A stretch of 60,000 bases of DNA from Owenia fusiformis (lineage: Eukaryota; Annelida; Polychaeta; Sabellida; Oweniidae): positions 35,862,867 through 35,922,866 of the forward strand of contig CAIIXF020000008.1 in assembly GCA_903813345.2 (NCBI GenBank). Reading direction: 5' to 3'. Numbering within the stretch: position 1 is the stretch's first letter; every line of letters starts with the position of its first letter. This document shows, piece after piece, positions 22,291-33,998 of the stretch. The position numbers and the translations under genes are program-made. The notes below the pieces were generated by a model, which had not been told where the DNA came from, searched no databases, and saw nothing but the letters and a program-made list of their open reading frames with translations.

Positions 22291-22745
22291 ATTTAATTAT
22301 TTACATGTTGAGTGAATATTCAATAAACATGATTTAACCAACTTATAATTATTTGAAAGTTATCGCTCATTTGAAAAAAAAATTAGAAAATTTTGATAAG
22401 AAGCAGTTATGAGTTATGATTGTTACCAAAAATGGAGTCTTGGATCTTGTACCCGACTGTTCAAAACACATTCGTCCACAATGTTGACAGACTGCATATA
22501 TGTTCATATTTATACATTTATTAAACAATAATCAAAAAATATGAATTGAAAACTGTAATCAGGGTTATTGGCATGATTTTCGCTAATTTGTATGATTAGT
22601 CTTATTTGGAAATGTAAAAAACAAAAACAAACAAAATTTAAGAGAATGCTTATAAGCAGTTTACAGTGTAGTAAGCTCATATAATAAACAGATATTATAT
22701 TTATAAATTATTTTTTATTATTAAGGCATGTATATTATTTTCCAG

Positions 22746-23557
22746 ATTGGCTGTGTGAAACTGAAAATGAGAGTAAAGTATTAGACAAGGAACTTATTGA
22801 AAGTGAAGACTTCCCAAAGCTGATGAGAAAGTTCTATGGATCAGTTGTCAAGCAAAATGGAACAAGTTATTTGAAAGCGTCATTGATAAATTTACGAGCT
22901 GGAATTCAACGTCATATTTATGACCTGGGTGCAAATGTATATTTGATGAGTGATCAGTTTAAACTAGCAAACCGTCAACTCTCTGCTGTGATCAAGGAGT
23001 TAAAAAGACAAGGGCTTGAGGATATCAGGCACAAGGAGGGTTTTGAACCTGATGATTTTAAAAAACTTTATAGTAGTGACATAGTATTCAGCAATGATGA
23101 CCCTAAAAAACTTCAAAACAAGGTGTTTTTTGAGCTTATGTTTCATATGGGCCCTAAAGGCAGGGATTACTTAAGAGAGTTGAAGAAAACATCGTTTAAC
23201 ATTAAAAAGGATGGTCACGGAGTTGAGTACATTGAGATGGCAAATGAGAAAAAGAACAAGACGCCAGTTATTGAAGCAACAGGAACCAAAAACTGCCCAG
23301 TTACATCATTCAAGCTTTACATGTCTAAGTTGAACCCAGAATGTGATGACTTTTTCCAGGTACCTCTTAATGGTATACATCAAGTTTTCTCTGAAACTAG
23401 CATCTGGTATTGCAGAGCAGCAATGGGAGTGAATACATTGAGCAATATGATGAAAACAATAAGTGAACGTGCCATGTTGTCTAGAACATACACTAACCGC
23501 TGTATTCGACCTTCAAGTCAAAGAACCCGAGCATGGTACTTGATATTAACTCTATGA
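22746..23557 (+). CDS. Crypton-type tyrosine recombinase domain (DUF3504-like), terminal exon
   Basis: The acceptor TTTTCCAG, phase 1, joins DWLCETENES to the previous exon. The 270 codons match the domain found in KIAA1958, QRICH1, ZMYM proteins and KCTD1, all described as derived from Crypton transposons: SAVIKELKRQGLEDIRHKEG, DIVFSNDDPKKLQNKVFFEL, a KGRDYLREL box-I-like arginine, FKLYMSKLNPECDDFFQ and NMMKTISERA. The catalytic HxxR box reads RCIR (His lost), and the protein stops soon after, before the region with the nucleophilic tyrosine. It cannot be an active recombinase, so it is either a domesticated DNA-binding or protein-binding domain or a decaying insertion. It lies within the first long intron of the BTB-ZF gene, same strand. 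BTB exon + both exons = about 594 residues. Confidence 0.78.
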
Positions 23558-24877
23558 TTAAAAAGATCATTAAGTTTAGCTGAGCCAAAATTTTACAGAC
23601 ACAATTTTGTTGGTGTTCTTTGACAGAAACAGAAAGGTATAAAAGTATGGAATTTTTTTTTTGGCTTAAACTTTGGCATTATCTGTTTTTTGAATCTTAG
23701 CAATGCCCCTGGAAGTTTCAGAAATATATTTGCCATTAATGTAATGTGGAAAACAAACAAGTCATTTAACAGTGAAGTTACACTGTTACTAACTCATAAT
23801 TTACAATACAACAATATCAGGGACTAAAATCTGTAAAAACAAGTCTATTACATTTTAAAAGGACTTTTCCAAAAGGCTAATTTTTCAACATATATTGTAT
23901 CATAAAAGGGTGTGTATGTAAATATAAATATACTTTGTTCATATTATATAATACTTGTTATGCTTGTTGCGCAGTTTTCATCTTCAAATATTTAACACAT
24001 ATGTTTCTTATCGCAATTTAAGGCCTTTGAGTTTACTCGAAGAATTGTTCTGATAAAGGGGTTCATTACCAGAATTCTTGAGTAATGATTTCAGTTCTTC
24101 AATGGACTAGATGCGAGTAGAAACAATCTGGGTTTGCGTCATTAAATATTCAATATTCAAAGTGATGTCATATTTGAAATCTACGTGTAAAAGTACATCT
24201 AGATATGTGGTTTCAAAATTTGTTTATAAACTTTGAAAATTTAATTTTCTTTGAAAATTTGTCTTCTAGTTCGTGGAGGTTCCCCATAGATCTCATGTTA
24301 TAAAATCACAAAAAGTGAAATATCTTTTCTCGAGATAATATTTTCTTTTACTGGGGGTATTTTAATTTACATAACTTTTAGATACATAAGGGTGATATGA
24401 AAATTGATCCACTGAAACTGATGAATATTCAAGTTAAAGGGAACTTTCTACTATACCTGCCATGCTATTTGACCCAAATGAGCCACCTGGTGGTGAAACT
24501 GGTAACTACCTACACGCATCTAAATTATTGTAATTTTTAAAATGAAACCTTAAGAAAGAGATGAAAATTCTTTGACCAGACAGGCACTTTAGGTCAGCAG
24601 CTGAACAAGATTTAAAAAAAAAATTTGTCCCCTAAGTCTCTCACTGGATTCATATAGACCTGGGTTCTCACTAGGGTTTTAGACTCAAGAGATTCTCCGC
24701 AGCCTAATGTCTTTAGACCCTCTTGCTCCAGAGTCTACCAGCTTTTTGGAAGTCTAAAGTGTTTTTTCCATCTAATTTTATATTTTTGTCACATTATTTG
24801 TGGTAAAACTCTTGAGAAAATACATAAAACTTGATTACAAACAAGGAATAGGAAGTCAGGAACCTTTTAAAAACGTA
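23558..24877. other. Intron DNA, no gene seen
   Basis: AT-rich; no coding similarity, no clear element. Confidence 0.5.
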
Positions 24878-24879
24878 TA

Positions 24880-25918
24880 CAGGGTGTTCCAAAAGTAACA
24901 GGACTGGTGCTGGCATTTTGTTTAATATGCACCAATCGTCTTCAACATTTTACATAATGTACTTTCATGTATCGTTACTAAGACTGCAAAGTTTCGACAA
25001 AATATATGAAACTCGGGTAGAGTTATGGTTGCTATAGTAACATGACATCACAATACCCGGGGCAATATTCCACGCAAAAAGTTACAGAGACATTAAACAT
25101 TTTGTACATGCCATATCATTTTGTACATGCCATATCAAAGTTGAAATGCAGCAACTGGTGGGAATTACATTTGTTTTACATCATTTGATATTCCTATGTA
25201 TCCTCTACTTTGAAAAATAGGCTCCTCTTTGGTGAGTACAAGAGTAGTACTCTGTATCCATGACCCAAACACACGAGTGAACCCATTTGATGACATGTCA
25301 CGCAGGGCCAATTGGACAATTTGGAGAAGGTCATTCCCATCTTTAAAGGTCCTACAGCACTGATTAGCATTCCATTCTCAATATAAGTAAACATTAGATA
25401 TTGCATGATCAGAGGAGTATGGTGCATGGTTTTAGACTCAAGACCTAGCTCCTCTATAGCTGCATGGTCTTAAATGGTGACCTGCGGGCAGGCGCGCTAT
25501 CAAGGTAGATGACTGGCTTCAAATTGGGTCTTTTCAAAAACTCAACCGTGAATTGTCCAGACCCTTATACATAGTGATATTCCAGGAAATTGAATAAATA
25601 TTATTATCATTATGAAATTATACTTGAATCTGAGTTGTATATGCAACACCTTTACAACAAAGGAACTGATACAATAAACAAGAGATGTTCAGTAATACAA
25701 AAATGTGAGATATCATATTTTCACGGAAAAAGTTGCCCCGGGTATTGTGATGTCATGTTTCTATAGCAACCATAACTCTAACCGCATTTCATCTTTTTTT
25801 CTGAAACTTTACAATTTTAGTTGCAAAACTTCAAAGTACAATTTGTGAAAATTTGAAGACACTCAGTGCAAAATTGACAAAATGCCAGCACCAGTCCTGT
25901 TACTTTTGGAACACCCTG
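24880..25918. mobile_element. Foldback mariner-type element, 1039 bp, TA target duplication
   Basis: CAGGGTGTTCCAAAAGTAAC at the left and its exact inverse at 25899-25918, flanked by TA on both sides. Arms of about 200 bp follow each other inwards (for example CAATACCCGGGGCAA against TTGCCCCGGGTATTG). The middle has a minus-strand remnant with a mariner-like C-terminal flavour but no intact transposase. Confidence 0.85.
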
Positions 25919-25949
25919 TATTGTGATCAATATAGGAAGATAATCTTAA

Positions 25950-26780
25950 AGGCCCCATATAAAGTTTAAACCACTTTGGCTTATATTGTACTCTTACCCA
26001 ATGTTATCAAAGTGTGATATGTGAAACTTTTTTTTTAAATTTCAAAATGTGGTTTTTGATAGACTTTTTTTTCAAAAATTTATGATTTTATTTAAAACCA
26101 ACTTTTAGAGGTCACTCATATCTTCTAAATAGCCACAATTCATACCAATGCATAGCATTCATCCTCCCATGTTTTTTGCCGAAAAAATTAAGAAAATCGG
26201 TTCATAAATAAGCGAGAAATGAACTTATCAGTGCATGAAAATGGTTCTGAGAAAAATGCATTTCAAAATTTTAGTTCTCATAGAAACCAATGGTACAATG
26301 ATATCTAAAACATAATTTATTCTTCCTTTTAACCTGGTTAGATAATCAACATTGTTTTTTTATGAAAGTCTAACATATTTAGAAAAGATTGACATCGAAA
26401 AAAAAATTCAATTTTTTTCAAAAAGTTTTTGGTACCTTAGTGACATCACTAATGTTTCAAAATATTTTTGATATGCTAAAACATTGAAGTGGCCCATTAA
26501 ATATGGCATTTTATTATTGAAATAGTGTGTCCTTTGTTCAATCTTTGCATTGGTGTCTAAAAGATAATCTTTTTTGAAATGCATTAAGAAATATTTGATG
26601 ATTAAGAAATTTCAATTTTTTTGAAAAATGGCGGAAAATTTGAATATTTGAGAAATGAAATTCTCACAACTTTTTTATCAAAAATTTTTTTTTGTTCAAA
26701 AACTCTAAAATTACTTTTTAAGTCCTGACAAATAGTAAATGAATGATAAAAAAATTATTTTCAAACTTTAGACGGGGACT
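25950..26780. mobile_element. TTAA-flanked element, 831 bp
   Basis: TTAA at 25946-25949 and 26781-26784. The ends AGGCCCCATATAAAGTTT and AAACTTTAGACGGGGACT are inverted copies with few mismatches. Very AT-rich interior, no ORF. TTAA duplication fits a piggyBac-type nonautonomous element (inference). Confidence 0.7.
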
Positions 26781-27229
26781 TTAAGCAGTATACTACATGT
26801 AATACTCTGATCTCACATGGGGGAGGAGTGAGTGGCGAAAAATCTGGGGTCTAAAATTTTCCTGGTAGAGGAAGGGAGGTCTTGAGGTTATTTTGAGTTT
26901 GCGTTCTTCATCTTAGCCTTAATATAATTTGAAAGTAATGAGACATGACATGCATGATGTTAAAATGTTGTCACGGATAAGTCAGTTATTAAGAAAAGCA
27001 GACTTTCAAAATGAGGTAAGCAAGCAATATCAAAAGTGGCAATATAATCGTGGATATTACCCGCTTACTTCCCCATTTACTCCCATACAAATGTTTCGCA
27101 AGGTCTGTTTTATTTTACAAGATTGAAATGATGTACAAGATTTCTGATGATGTATTAGATTGCCATTACTATATGAGATTCTCAATACTGTACACGATTG
27201 CCAAAAACTCTACAAGATAGCCAATACTA

Positions 27230-28320
27230 CGAGGGGTGATCCAAAAGTCTTGGACGCCCTGCTCTATTTTTGTTGGTTTTTGATAAAATTACTTAAAACT
27301 TTCCAATAATAAAGACAAACAACCTAACTACTTTGTGTATCAATTTCATGGAGAAATGATATATTTTATATAGTTTTCTAGATAGTTTTTAATACAGGGA
27401 CCCTGCCACCCGGAACGGTATTCGCACATGGCAACTTTCAGCCTTAAATGTTGCGGCCATTTCACTTGTTTCCCAAGCCTTGACCACTATATTTCTTTGA
27501 ATTTTGAATGTTAAACCATGTTAGTTTACTTCCTTTGTAACTAGGCAACCAATTAATTGTGTTTTAATTATAATGTCACATATGACAATGGCCGTACATG
27601 TCAAATTCTAAGAAAATGCCATCAAACAAGCAACCCTCATTCTGGTATCATTTTTACTGCAAGATGGCTGCTGAAATGCAGAGCACGAAAGAAATCAAAG
27701 TGGAACAAAGAATACTACAAGATATTTTCACTATTATTGACCTTGAGCAGCTACCATATGCACGATACAGTCTATGTATGGCTCCGTGTAATTTTCTTCC
27801 TTTTCTCCAAGTTGAAAAGAGAGTTGAAAAAAATGTTTTTTTACTCATTGGATGAGGTTGAGAGTGGCACTCCAGCAGCATTTGTATCACATAAGCAATG
27901 GTGGTGTCATAAATGTCTTCCATTCATTGGTAAAGCGGTATGAAAAATGTGTTCAAATTCGTGAAAAATGTGTTGAAAAGTAGGTCTTAATATGTGAAAA
28001 TGATAATGGCAGATGACACTCAGATTGAAAATTGAAAATTCTCTCATATCATTACTGGTTTAGGTTGTGAACCTCGACTAAAGTATATGCCATATTATAA
28101 CAGTTGTGACGTGATTTGCTATAACTAAATACCGTTCCGGGTGGCAGGGACCCGGTATTAAAAGATATTTAGAAAAGTAGCTAAAATATATTATTTTCTG
28201 TTGAAACGTATACACAAAGTTGTTTAGATGTTGATCTTTATTATCTGAAAGTTTCATGTAATTATATTAGAAAATAGCAAAGTTAGAGCGGGGCGTCCAA
28301 GACTTTTGGATCACCCCTCG
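27230..28320. mobile_element. Foldback mariner-type element with decayed transposase, 1091 bp
   Basis: CGAGGGGTGATCCAAAAGTC at the left and its inverse at the right, flanked by TA (27228-27229, 28321-28322). The arms run about 200 bp inwards, including CACCCGGAACGGTATT against AATACCGTTCCGGGTG. Between them a plus-strand relic (27700-27950) resembles the mariner transposase C-terminus (YARYSLCMAPCNFLPF) with frameshifts and stops. Confidence 0.85.
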
Positions 28321-28619
28321 TATATGAGATTCTCAATACTGTACAGGATTCCATGTCCTCTACAAGATTGGCAATACTATATGAGATTCACAATACTGCC
28401 AATACTATAACAAAGTCTCAGTACTGTACAAGATTACCAATACTGTGGAGAATCCCTAAGACTTTGCAAGGTTTTTCCCAAATGGCATAACCTATTGTAT
28501 TCTTGAAATTGCAATTCCAAATCAAAAAATAACACGAAATAGACCCACTTTTAGATATCTGTGATCTCCCCAGGATATTTTCTCAACTGAGTGCAACAGC
28601 TCAATATTTCACACTAATA

Positions 28620-29655
28620 CAGGGTGTCCAATAGATAAGGTGAAAGATATTGTAACTTTCTTAATATTGCACCAATCTTGATGAAATTTTCAGAGTTTGT
28701 AGCCCAAACATATTTACCTTTATTCTGTGAATTTAAAGCGTCTTCTATTTGATTGGCCAGAGTTGTGGTTGCTATAGCAACCAAAACAACAAAAAGGCGG
28801 GGCAAGTTTCTTTACGTCACAACTTTCCAAAACATATCTATTCTTTCTGATAGCTTTATTCATACTCCCAGGTCTATTACTACCACAAATACAATATAAA
28901 AACAGTCCTAAAGTCCCATTGTTATGAAAATAAGCTATTCAACATAATGTCCATCTCTAGCTATACACTTCTTATGCCTATTCACCCACTCTCTAATCAC
29001 ACTTTCAAACCCATTCTTGCCAATTTCCTGAAGTCTTGCTAAGACATGTGATCTGAGTTCATCAGTGCTTCCGAATTTATTTCCTCTCAAGTCACGCTTG
29101 AGGTCTGCATATAAGTAAAAGTCATTGGGTGCAAGGTCTGGGGAATATGGAGGGTGTGCAAATAGGGGTAGCCCCAGTGCCCTAATAGTTTCACTGGTGA
29201 GCAGAGCTGTGTGTGAACTCATATCACATGTCTTAGCTAGACTTCAGGAAATCGGCAAGAGTGCGTTTGAAAGTGTGTTTAGAGAGTGGGTGAATAGGCA
29301 TAAGAAGTGAATAGCTAGAGATGGACATTATGTTGAATAGCTTATTTTCATAACAATGGGACTTTAGGACTGTTTTTATATTGTATTTGTGGTAGTAATA
29401 GGCCTGGGAGTATGAATAAAGCTATCAGAAAGAATAAATATGTTTTGGAAAGTTGTGACGTAAACAAACTTGCCCCGCCTTTTTGTTGTTTCGGTTGCTA
29501 TAGCAACCACAACTCTGGCCAGTCAAATAGAAGACGCTTTAAATTCAAAGAATAAAGGTAAATATGTTTGGGCTAGTAACTCTGAAAATTTCATCAAGAT
29601 TGGTGCAATATTAAGAAAGTTACAATATCTTTCACCTTATTTATTGGACACCCTG
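28620..29655. mobile_element. Foldback mariner-type element with mirrored transposase ends, 1036 bp
   Basis: CAGGGTGTCCAATAGATAAG at the left and its inverse (one mismatch) at the right, TA on both sides. On the minus strand, 29222-28935 encodes HPPYSPDLAPNDFYLYADLK and VIREWVNRHKK, the catalytic and C-terminal region of a Tc1/mariner-type (DDE) transposase. The right arm carries the same C-terminal part in the opposite direction (plus strand, 29230-29340). The N-terminal half is absent. Confidence 0.88.
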
Positions 29656-29811
29656 TAGCAGGGTGCAAAGGTTTTCAATTGGGGATGTAATTTTCAGATT
29701 TTCAACTAGGTGCTTTGCCAGGTCACTAATGCTGGTGAGATCACTGCATAGTAATGTCTTTGCTGTAGAGTGATACAATCCTCAATTTTGGTTTATAATT
29801 CATTATTTCAG

Positions 29812-29967
29812 GCGCTATTGCTATGGGAAGTGATGCAGATGAGACTGACGAATATGACCCTCTAGATGATGTGAATGCTGATGAGTCCTATGAACCAGAT
29901 AAGAAACCAGATATCAAGAAACTCAAGATAAATCTTAAAGATATCAAGCCCAAGAAACCAAGAAAAA
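29812..29967 (+). CDS. BTB-ZF shared exon 2 (acidic/lysine-rich linker)
   Basis: Acceptor ATTATTTCAG at 29811, phase 1. It continues the Asp-rich BTB linker with ADETDEYDPLDDVNADESYE and a Lys-rich KKPRK end. The donor at 29968 is A|GTAAGT. No domain recognised; 52 codons keep the phase. Confidence 0.8.
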
Positions 29968-29984
29968 GTAAGTAGTAGTTACTG

Positions 29985-30360
29985 TCTAAGTTGATTAATG
30001 TCTTAGTCAATATATGTATTAGTCAATGTTGTCTTACTCAATGTTGATTAATGCCTTAGTCAATGTTGATATATGTCTTAGTAAATGTTGATATATGTCT
30101 TAGTCAGTGTTGATATATGCCTTAGTCAATGTTGATATATGCCTTAGTCAATGTTGATATATGTCTTAGTCAGTGTTGATATATGCCTTAGTCAATGTTG
30201 ATATATGACTTAGTCAATGTTAATTAATGTTTTAGTCAATGTTGATATATGTGTTAGTCAATGTTGATATATGTCTTAGTCAATGTTGATATATGTCTTA
30301 GTCAATGTTGATATATGCCATAGTCAATGTTGATATATGTCTTAGTTAATGTTGATTATC
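29985..30360. repeat. Minisatellite, 22-bp unit, about 16 copies
   Basis: The unit TCAATGTTGATATATGTCTT plus AG repeats with few substitutions, starting just after the donor of shared exon 2. Confidence 0.9.
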
Positions 30361-30756
30361 TTAGTGATGAGAAATACCCTTTTTACCAGATTTTTTCAAA
30401 AGCACTTTGTTATACCTGTAACATACATGTACATCCGACTCTGCAACATTAGTTTCAAAGTTAGTTTGAGTATATCATTTCGCCATAAAAAAACATTAAA
30501 TATGATTTTTCACACTTATTAGTTCATTGCATATTTAACCTGTTACAACCCACCCTCCTAAACAAAATGAATAATGTGAGTTTAGAATATTTTTTGTGGA
30601 TGGCGCTCAGCTATTGTTGTTCAACATTAGTATTCTGCTTCTGTAACAAATGGCAGGTGATGACAATTTGGATGTTAATGCCTTGTTAGAATAGTATGCA
30701 GCTGTTTTTAGTATATTTATAAACCACCTTGTTGATTTTGTCAAATCCTTTTCCAG

Positions 30757-30978
30757 CCAGAATAAAGAAACCAAAATTAGAGGCCCCTCCTTTAACGGCT
30801 GAACAGAAGAAGTTAAAGAAATACGTTTGTTCAGAATGTGATCCGGAAGTCAGATTTTCTACGTGTGCAAAGCGTCGTAGGCACTACAGTCAAGTACATG
30901 GATTGTTTGGGTGCAGAAAATGTTCCGACAAGTTTCAATCACAGGAGGCGTTGGACCAGCATATCTTGACACATGGAG
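30757..30978 (+). CDS. BTB-ZF shared exon 3 (C2H2 fingers 1-2)
   Basis: Acceptor TTTTCCAG, phase 1. It carries a Lys-rich start, a first C2H2-like finger (YVCSECDPEVRFST, then H-x4-H) and a second (FGCRKCSDKFQSQEALDQH). The donor is GAG|GCAAGT, a GC donor with otherwise perfect consensus. No GT donor near it keeps the frame. Confidence 0.85.
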
Positions 30979-31973
30979 GCAAGTCTCAAATTACTTTATT
31001 TCATTTTGTGGCATTTTGAAGACACTATCTTTGGTAAATATTCAGATCTTAGATATTATAGCTCACCTTGAAATTCTGTATTGTGATTGGTTTACATCTT
31101 GGGGTATATTTTAAAATATCATGTTCGTGTAATGGGTAGTAGGACTAGGAGCGCTGCTCAAATATAGTGTCTTTATAAATGCTATATGTATATATCTTAA
31201 TCATCAGTGAACATTTTCCTTCAAGTGTATTATTTGTTCTCATGCCTGTACATGTAATTACCATGTAACCAAATACAATTGCACTGTGGTCTTTCCTCTC
31301 AAAAGTTCTCAGAATATTTCTGCCCACATTTTTACAAAGAAACTTTCAGATCATTGTGTGGTGACTGAAATTCAGTCTTAAAAAACCTACATTATCAGGC
31401 ATTAGATCTTTATTGTTTCATATTTATAATGTCAATGAATAGATTAAAATATGTCAGATAAGATTGAAAGTAGTACATAAAAGTAGTACATAAAGAGATG
31501 ATTTGTAATGATTCGAAATACAAAGTTGCATGGTGAAATTATGCCTCCTATTTCCAAAGTTTAGTCTGATACAAAACCAGACTATCTTTATAAATTCTTT
31601 CTAGTTTGTCAATTCTAACTTTTTTTAGCAGAAAAAAACTTAGAGTACACTTACTGGCTATAAACTAGCACTCACGTTATTATAATCATTTTTTGAAATT
31701 AATGTGTTGAAATATTGGAGATAACATCAATGCTGGTGGTCTAACCTAGCTATAGGTTTGATGCTAGGCGTGCGAGTATGTATTTGTACATGCTACAACG
31801 TAGTTTCACAGAAATATCCCTAGATAAATGAAGGTCAAATTAGTTTTTTTAATTTTGACTTGTTTCTTTGTAATCATGCAAATTTGTATTTCAAAACATT
31901 TCAAAATCTTATTGAAAGCAAAAGTCAAAATTGAACTCAAAACTAATTGAACTTTCCTTCTCTATTTGTCTAG
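30979..31973 (+). other. GC-AG intron and surrounding AT-rich DNA
   Basis: Starts GCAAGT and ends TTTGTCTAG. No other feature seen. Confidence 0.6.
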
Positions 31974-32132
31974 GGAGATTTTATTGTGACAAGTGTCATC
32001 AACGATTTGACACATCATATAAAGATGTTGCCCAACATAAACGCGACGTGCATTCATTATATGCATGTGACACTTGCGGGAAAGGATTTCGGCGACAAGA
32101 TATGTTGAATATCCATCACACTCTCCACACAG
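31974..32132 (+). CDS. BTB-ZF shared exon 4 (C2H2 fingers 3-4)
   Basis: Encodes FYCDKCHQRFDTSYKDVAQH and YACDTCGKGFRRQDMLNIHH, two C2H2 fingers. The donor ACAG|GTATTT is phase 1 and is the branch point from which any of the terminal cassettes can be joined. Confidence 0.87.
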
Positions 32133-33313
32133 GTATTTGGATTTTATCTAACCCTGCATGGATAAATTGACTGAAATGTATGTCTCCAAGTATGAATGGA
32201 TGTTTTGTTCTGAATGGAAGAATGAATGAAAATATAAGAGATACATAATTTCATAAGGGGTTTAGATTTACACCAATGATACATTTACTGGACCTGAAGT
32301 GACCAGAATTCAGAATTAATCAAAAAATATCATCAAAGCAGGACAAAGAAAACTGGTTTACCAGACTTTGTTAAAAGTACAATTTTGCGATAGGACTGGA
32401 CCAGAAGCTGTAATATAAACCACTGCAGCATGCAGAGCCTATTGTATAGAAAACACCTTTGACTACAGAGAAACTCATCACACTAGGTAGGTATATGATA
32501 TCATATTATAAATATTACCTATATTATCTATTATTAGGGTACTTACAATTTTTGCACTTGAAAAAGTGCTGGCATTGTATTGTGCTGGTGGCGATGAGTG
32601 CCACATAAGTCTTGCCTCTTTACATCTGCAAGAGCGGACTCTTGCCAAGATTTGATAAGATTTTGGGCACACTGGGTACATTACATGGTGATCATAATAA
32701 TGTGCTCTTCAAAGTGTGATATTTATCACTGTGTGTTATCATTTGTATGTATCACTTGTTTTATATTATTGAATAATCAGGGAATTTTGAATTTCTCTCG
32801 AAATTGTTTATTTTGTTAGAGTAGAAATATCTCAAGTTAAACCTATTTAAATATTAAGAAATAGTTACAGGAATTTTGTACATTGGCCAAGACCCCCATT
32901 TTAATGCCAACACACTGAAAGATGCTTTTGAGTTATATTGGCAGTTTCTACAAAAGGCTCATTTTTAAAAGTGTGTAAATCTTGATGCAAACCATTTATG
33001 GACATTGATGTTGCATGAAAAACCATAAAGAAGATCAGATTGTGAAAGAAAGACTTGGAGCCATGAAACAGCTGATGCTGATTATCAGGCATGTACACAA
33101 AGTAAATACAAAACAAGAACTGAATGGTCAATCATAAACACATTACAACCAAGACCCCTTTTAGATGTCCAACCAAACTATTCATATAATTTCATCATGC
33201 AACGTTTCTGGGTATTTTCTTACAGACATACAAAAAAGTAGATACTAAATGTATTGCATGAATTTTTATATGCAACACCATGTTAAGGGTTTCTTATTGT
33301 CACAACGTTTCAG
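32133..33313 (+). other. Intron before cassette A, nothing recognised
   Basis: AT-rich, short ORFs only; no repeats or zinc fingers found on reading. Confidence 0.5.
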
Positions 33314-33679
33314 TTTGGAAAGAACAATATGAAAAACCTCCAGATGAAAGTGAAGAAATTGAAGAAGTTGACTGGTTTGACTGTGATGCATGTGATGAAA
33401 GATATGATTCCCGTCCTCTGCTTAAATTACATATGATGAAAATTCATGATATGGATATACCTTATGAATGTGCTGCATGCAGAACATTGTTTGTTACGGA
33501 GACCACCTATTTTAATCACCGCAATAAGAAATTGTGCACCTGGACAAGAGGTAAAAGGAATTCAATGAGAAGAGAAGCTGTTAAAACTACATGTAAATTT
33601 TGTGGCAAAACTATGAGAGCTCGACACTTAAAAGTGCACATGAAAACCCATACTTGCAAGGAGGAGGACATCGAATATG
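33314..33679 (+). CDS. Cassette A, exon 1 (three zinc fingers)
   Basis: Acceptor CGTTTCAG, phase 1; donor TATG|GTAAGT. Acidic start, then FDCDACDERYDSRPLLKLH, a CCHC-type finger (YECAACRTLFVTETTYFNH ending in Cys) and TCKFCGKTMRARHLKVH. It ends CKEEDIEYG, a tail shared with cassette D. Confidence 0.87.
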
Positions 33680-33998
33680 GTAAGTTGTGAGTAAAACTCA
33701 TTTTTAAAGCTTTTTTTGTTATTTGTTCATCTATAATGTATTGTATTGACAGAGCATTTAACATCAAGAAGAAATCAAATGAATTTTCAATAATTCATTA
33801 TATATTTCACAAAATCAAGAAAAGATGTGATAAAAATTAAACCCAGTTAAAGTCCTTTCCACAAAGCTAAGAAATCTAAATTTGCGGGCAATTTTTAGAT
33901 TTTCAAAATGTTATTGAACTTCATATTCATGGTTTGATTTAATATTTAAATGCCTATAAAGTCAATCCAGTGTTTTATTTTGTTTTTTAACATTTCAG

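Noticed and set aside
29985-30360. CRISPR-like 22-bp repeats
   Set aside because: Head-to-tail units without spacers, inside an intron.
32478-32681. Minus-strand ORF with CPKSY and CRCKE, finger-like spacing
   Set aside because: Cysteine and histidine spacing does not fit a C2H2 finger, and it lies antisense in an intron.
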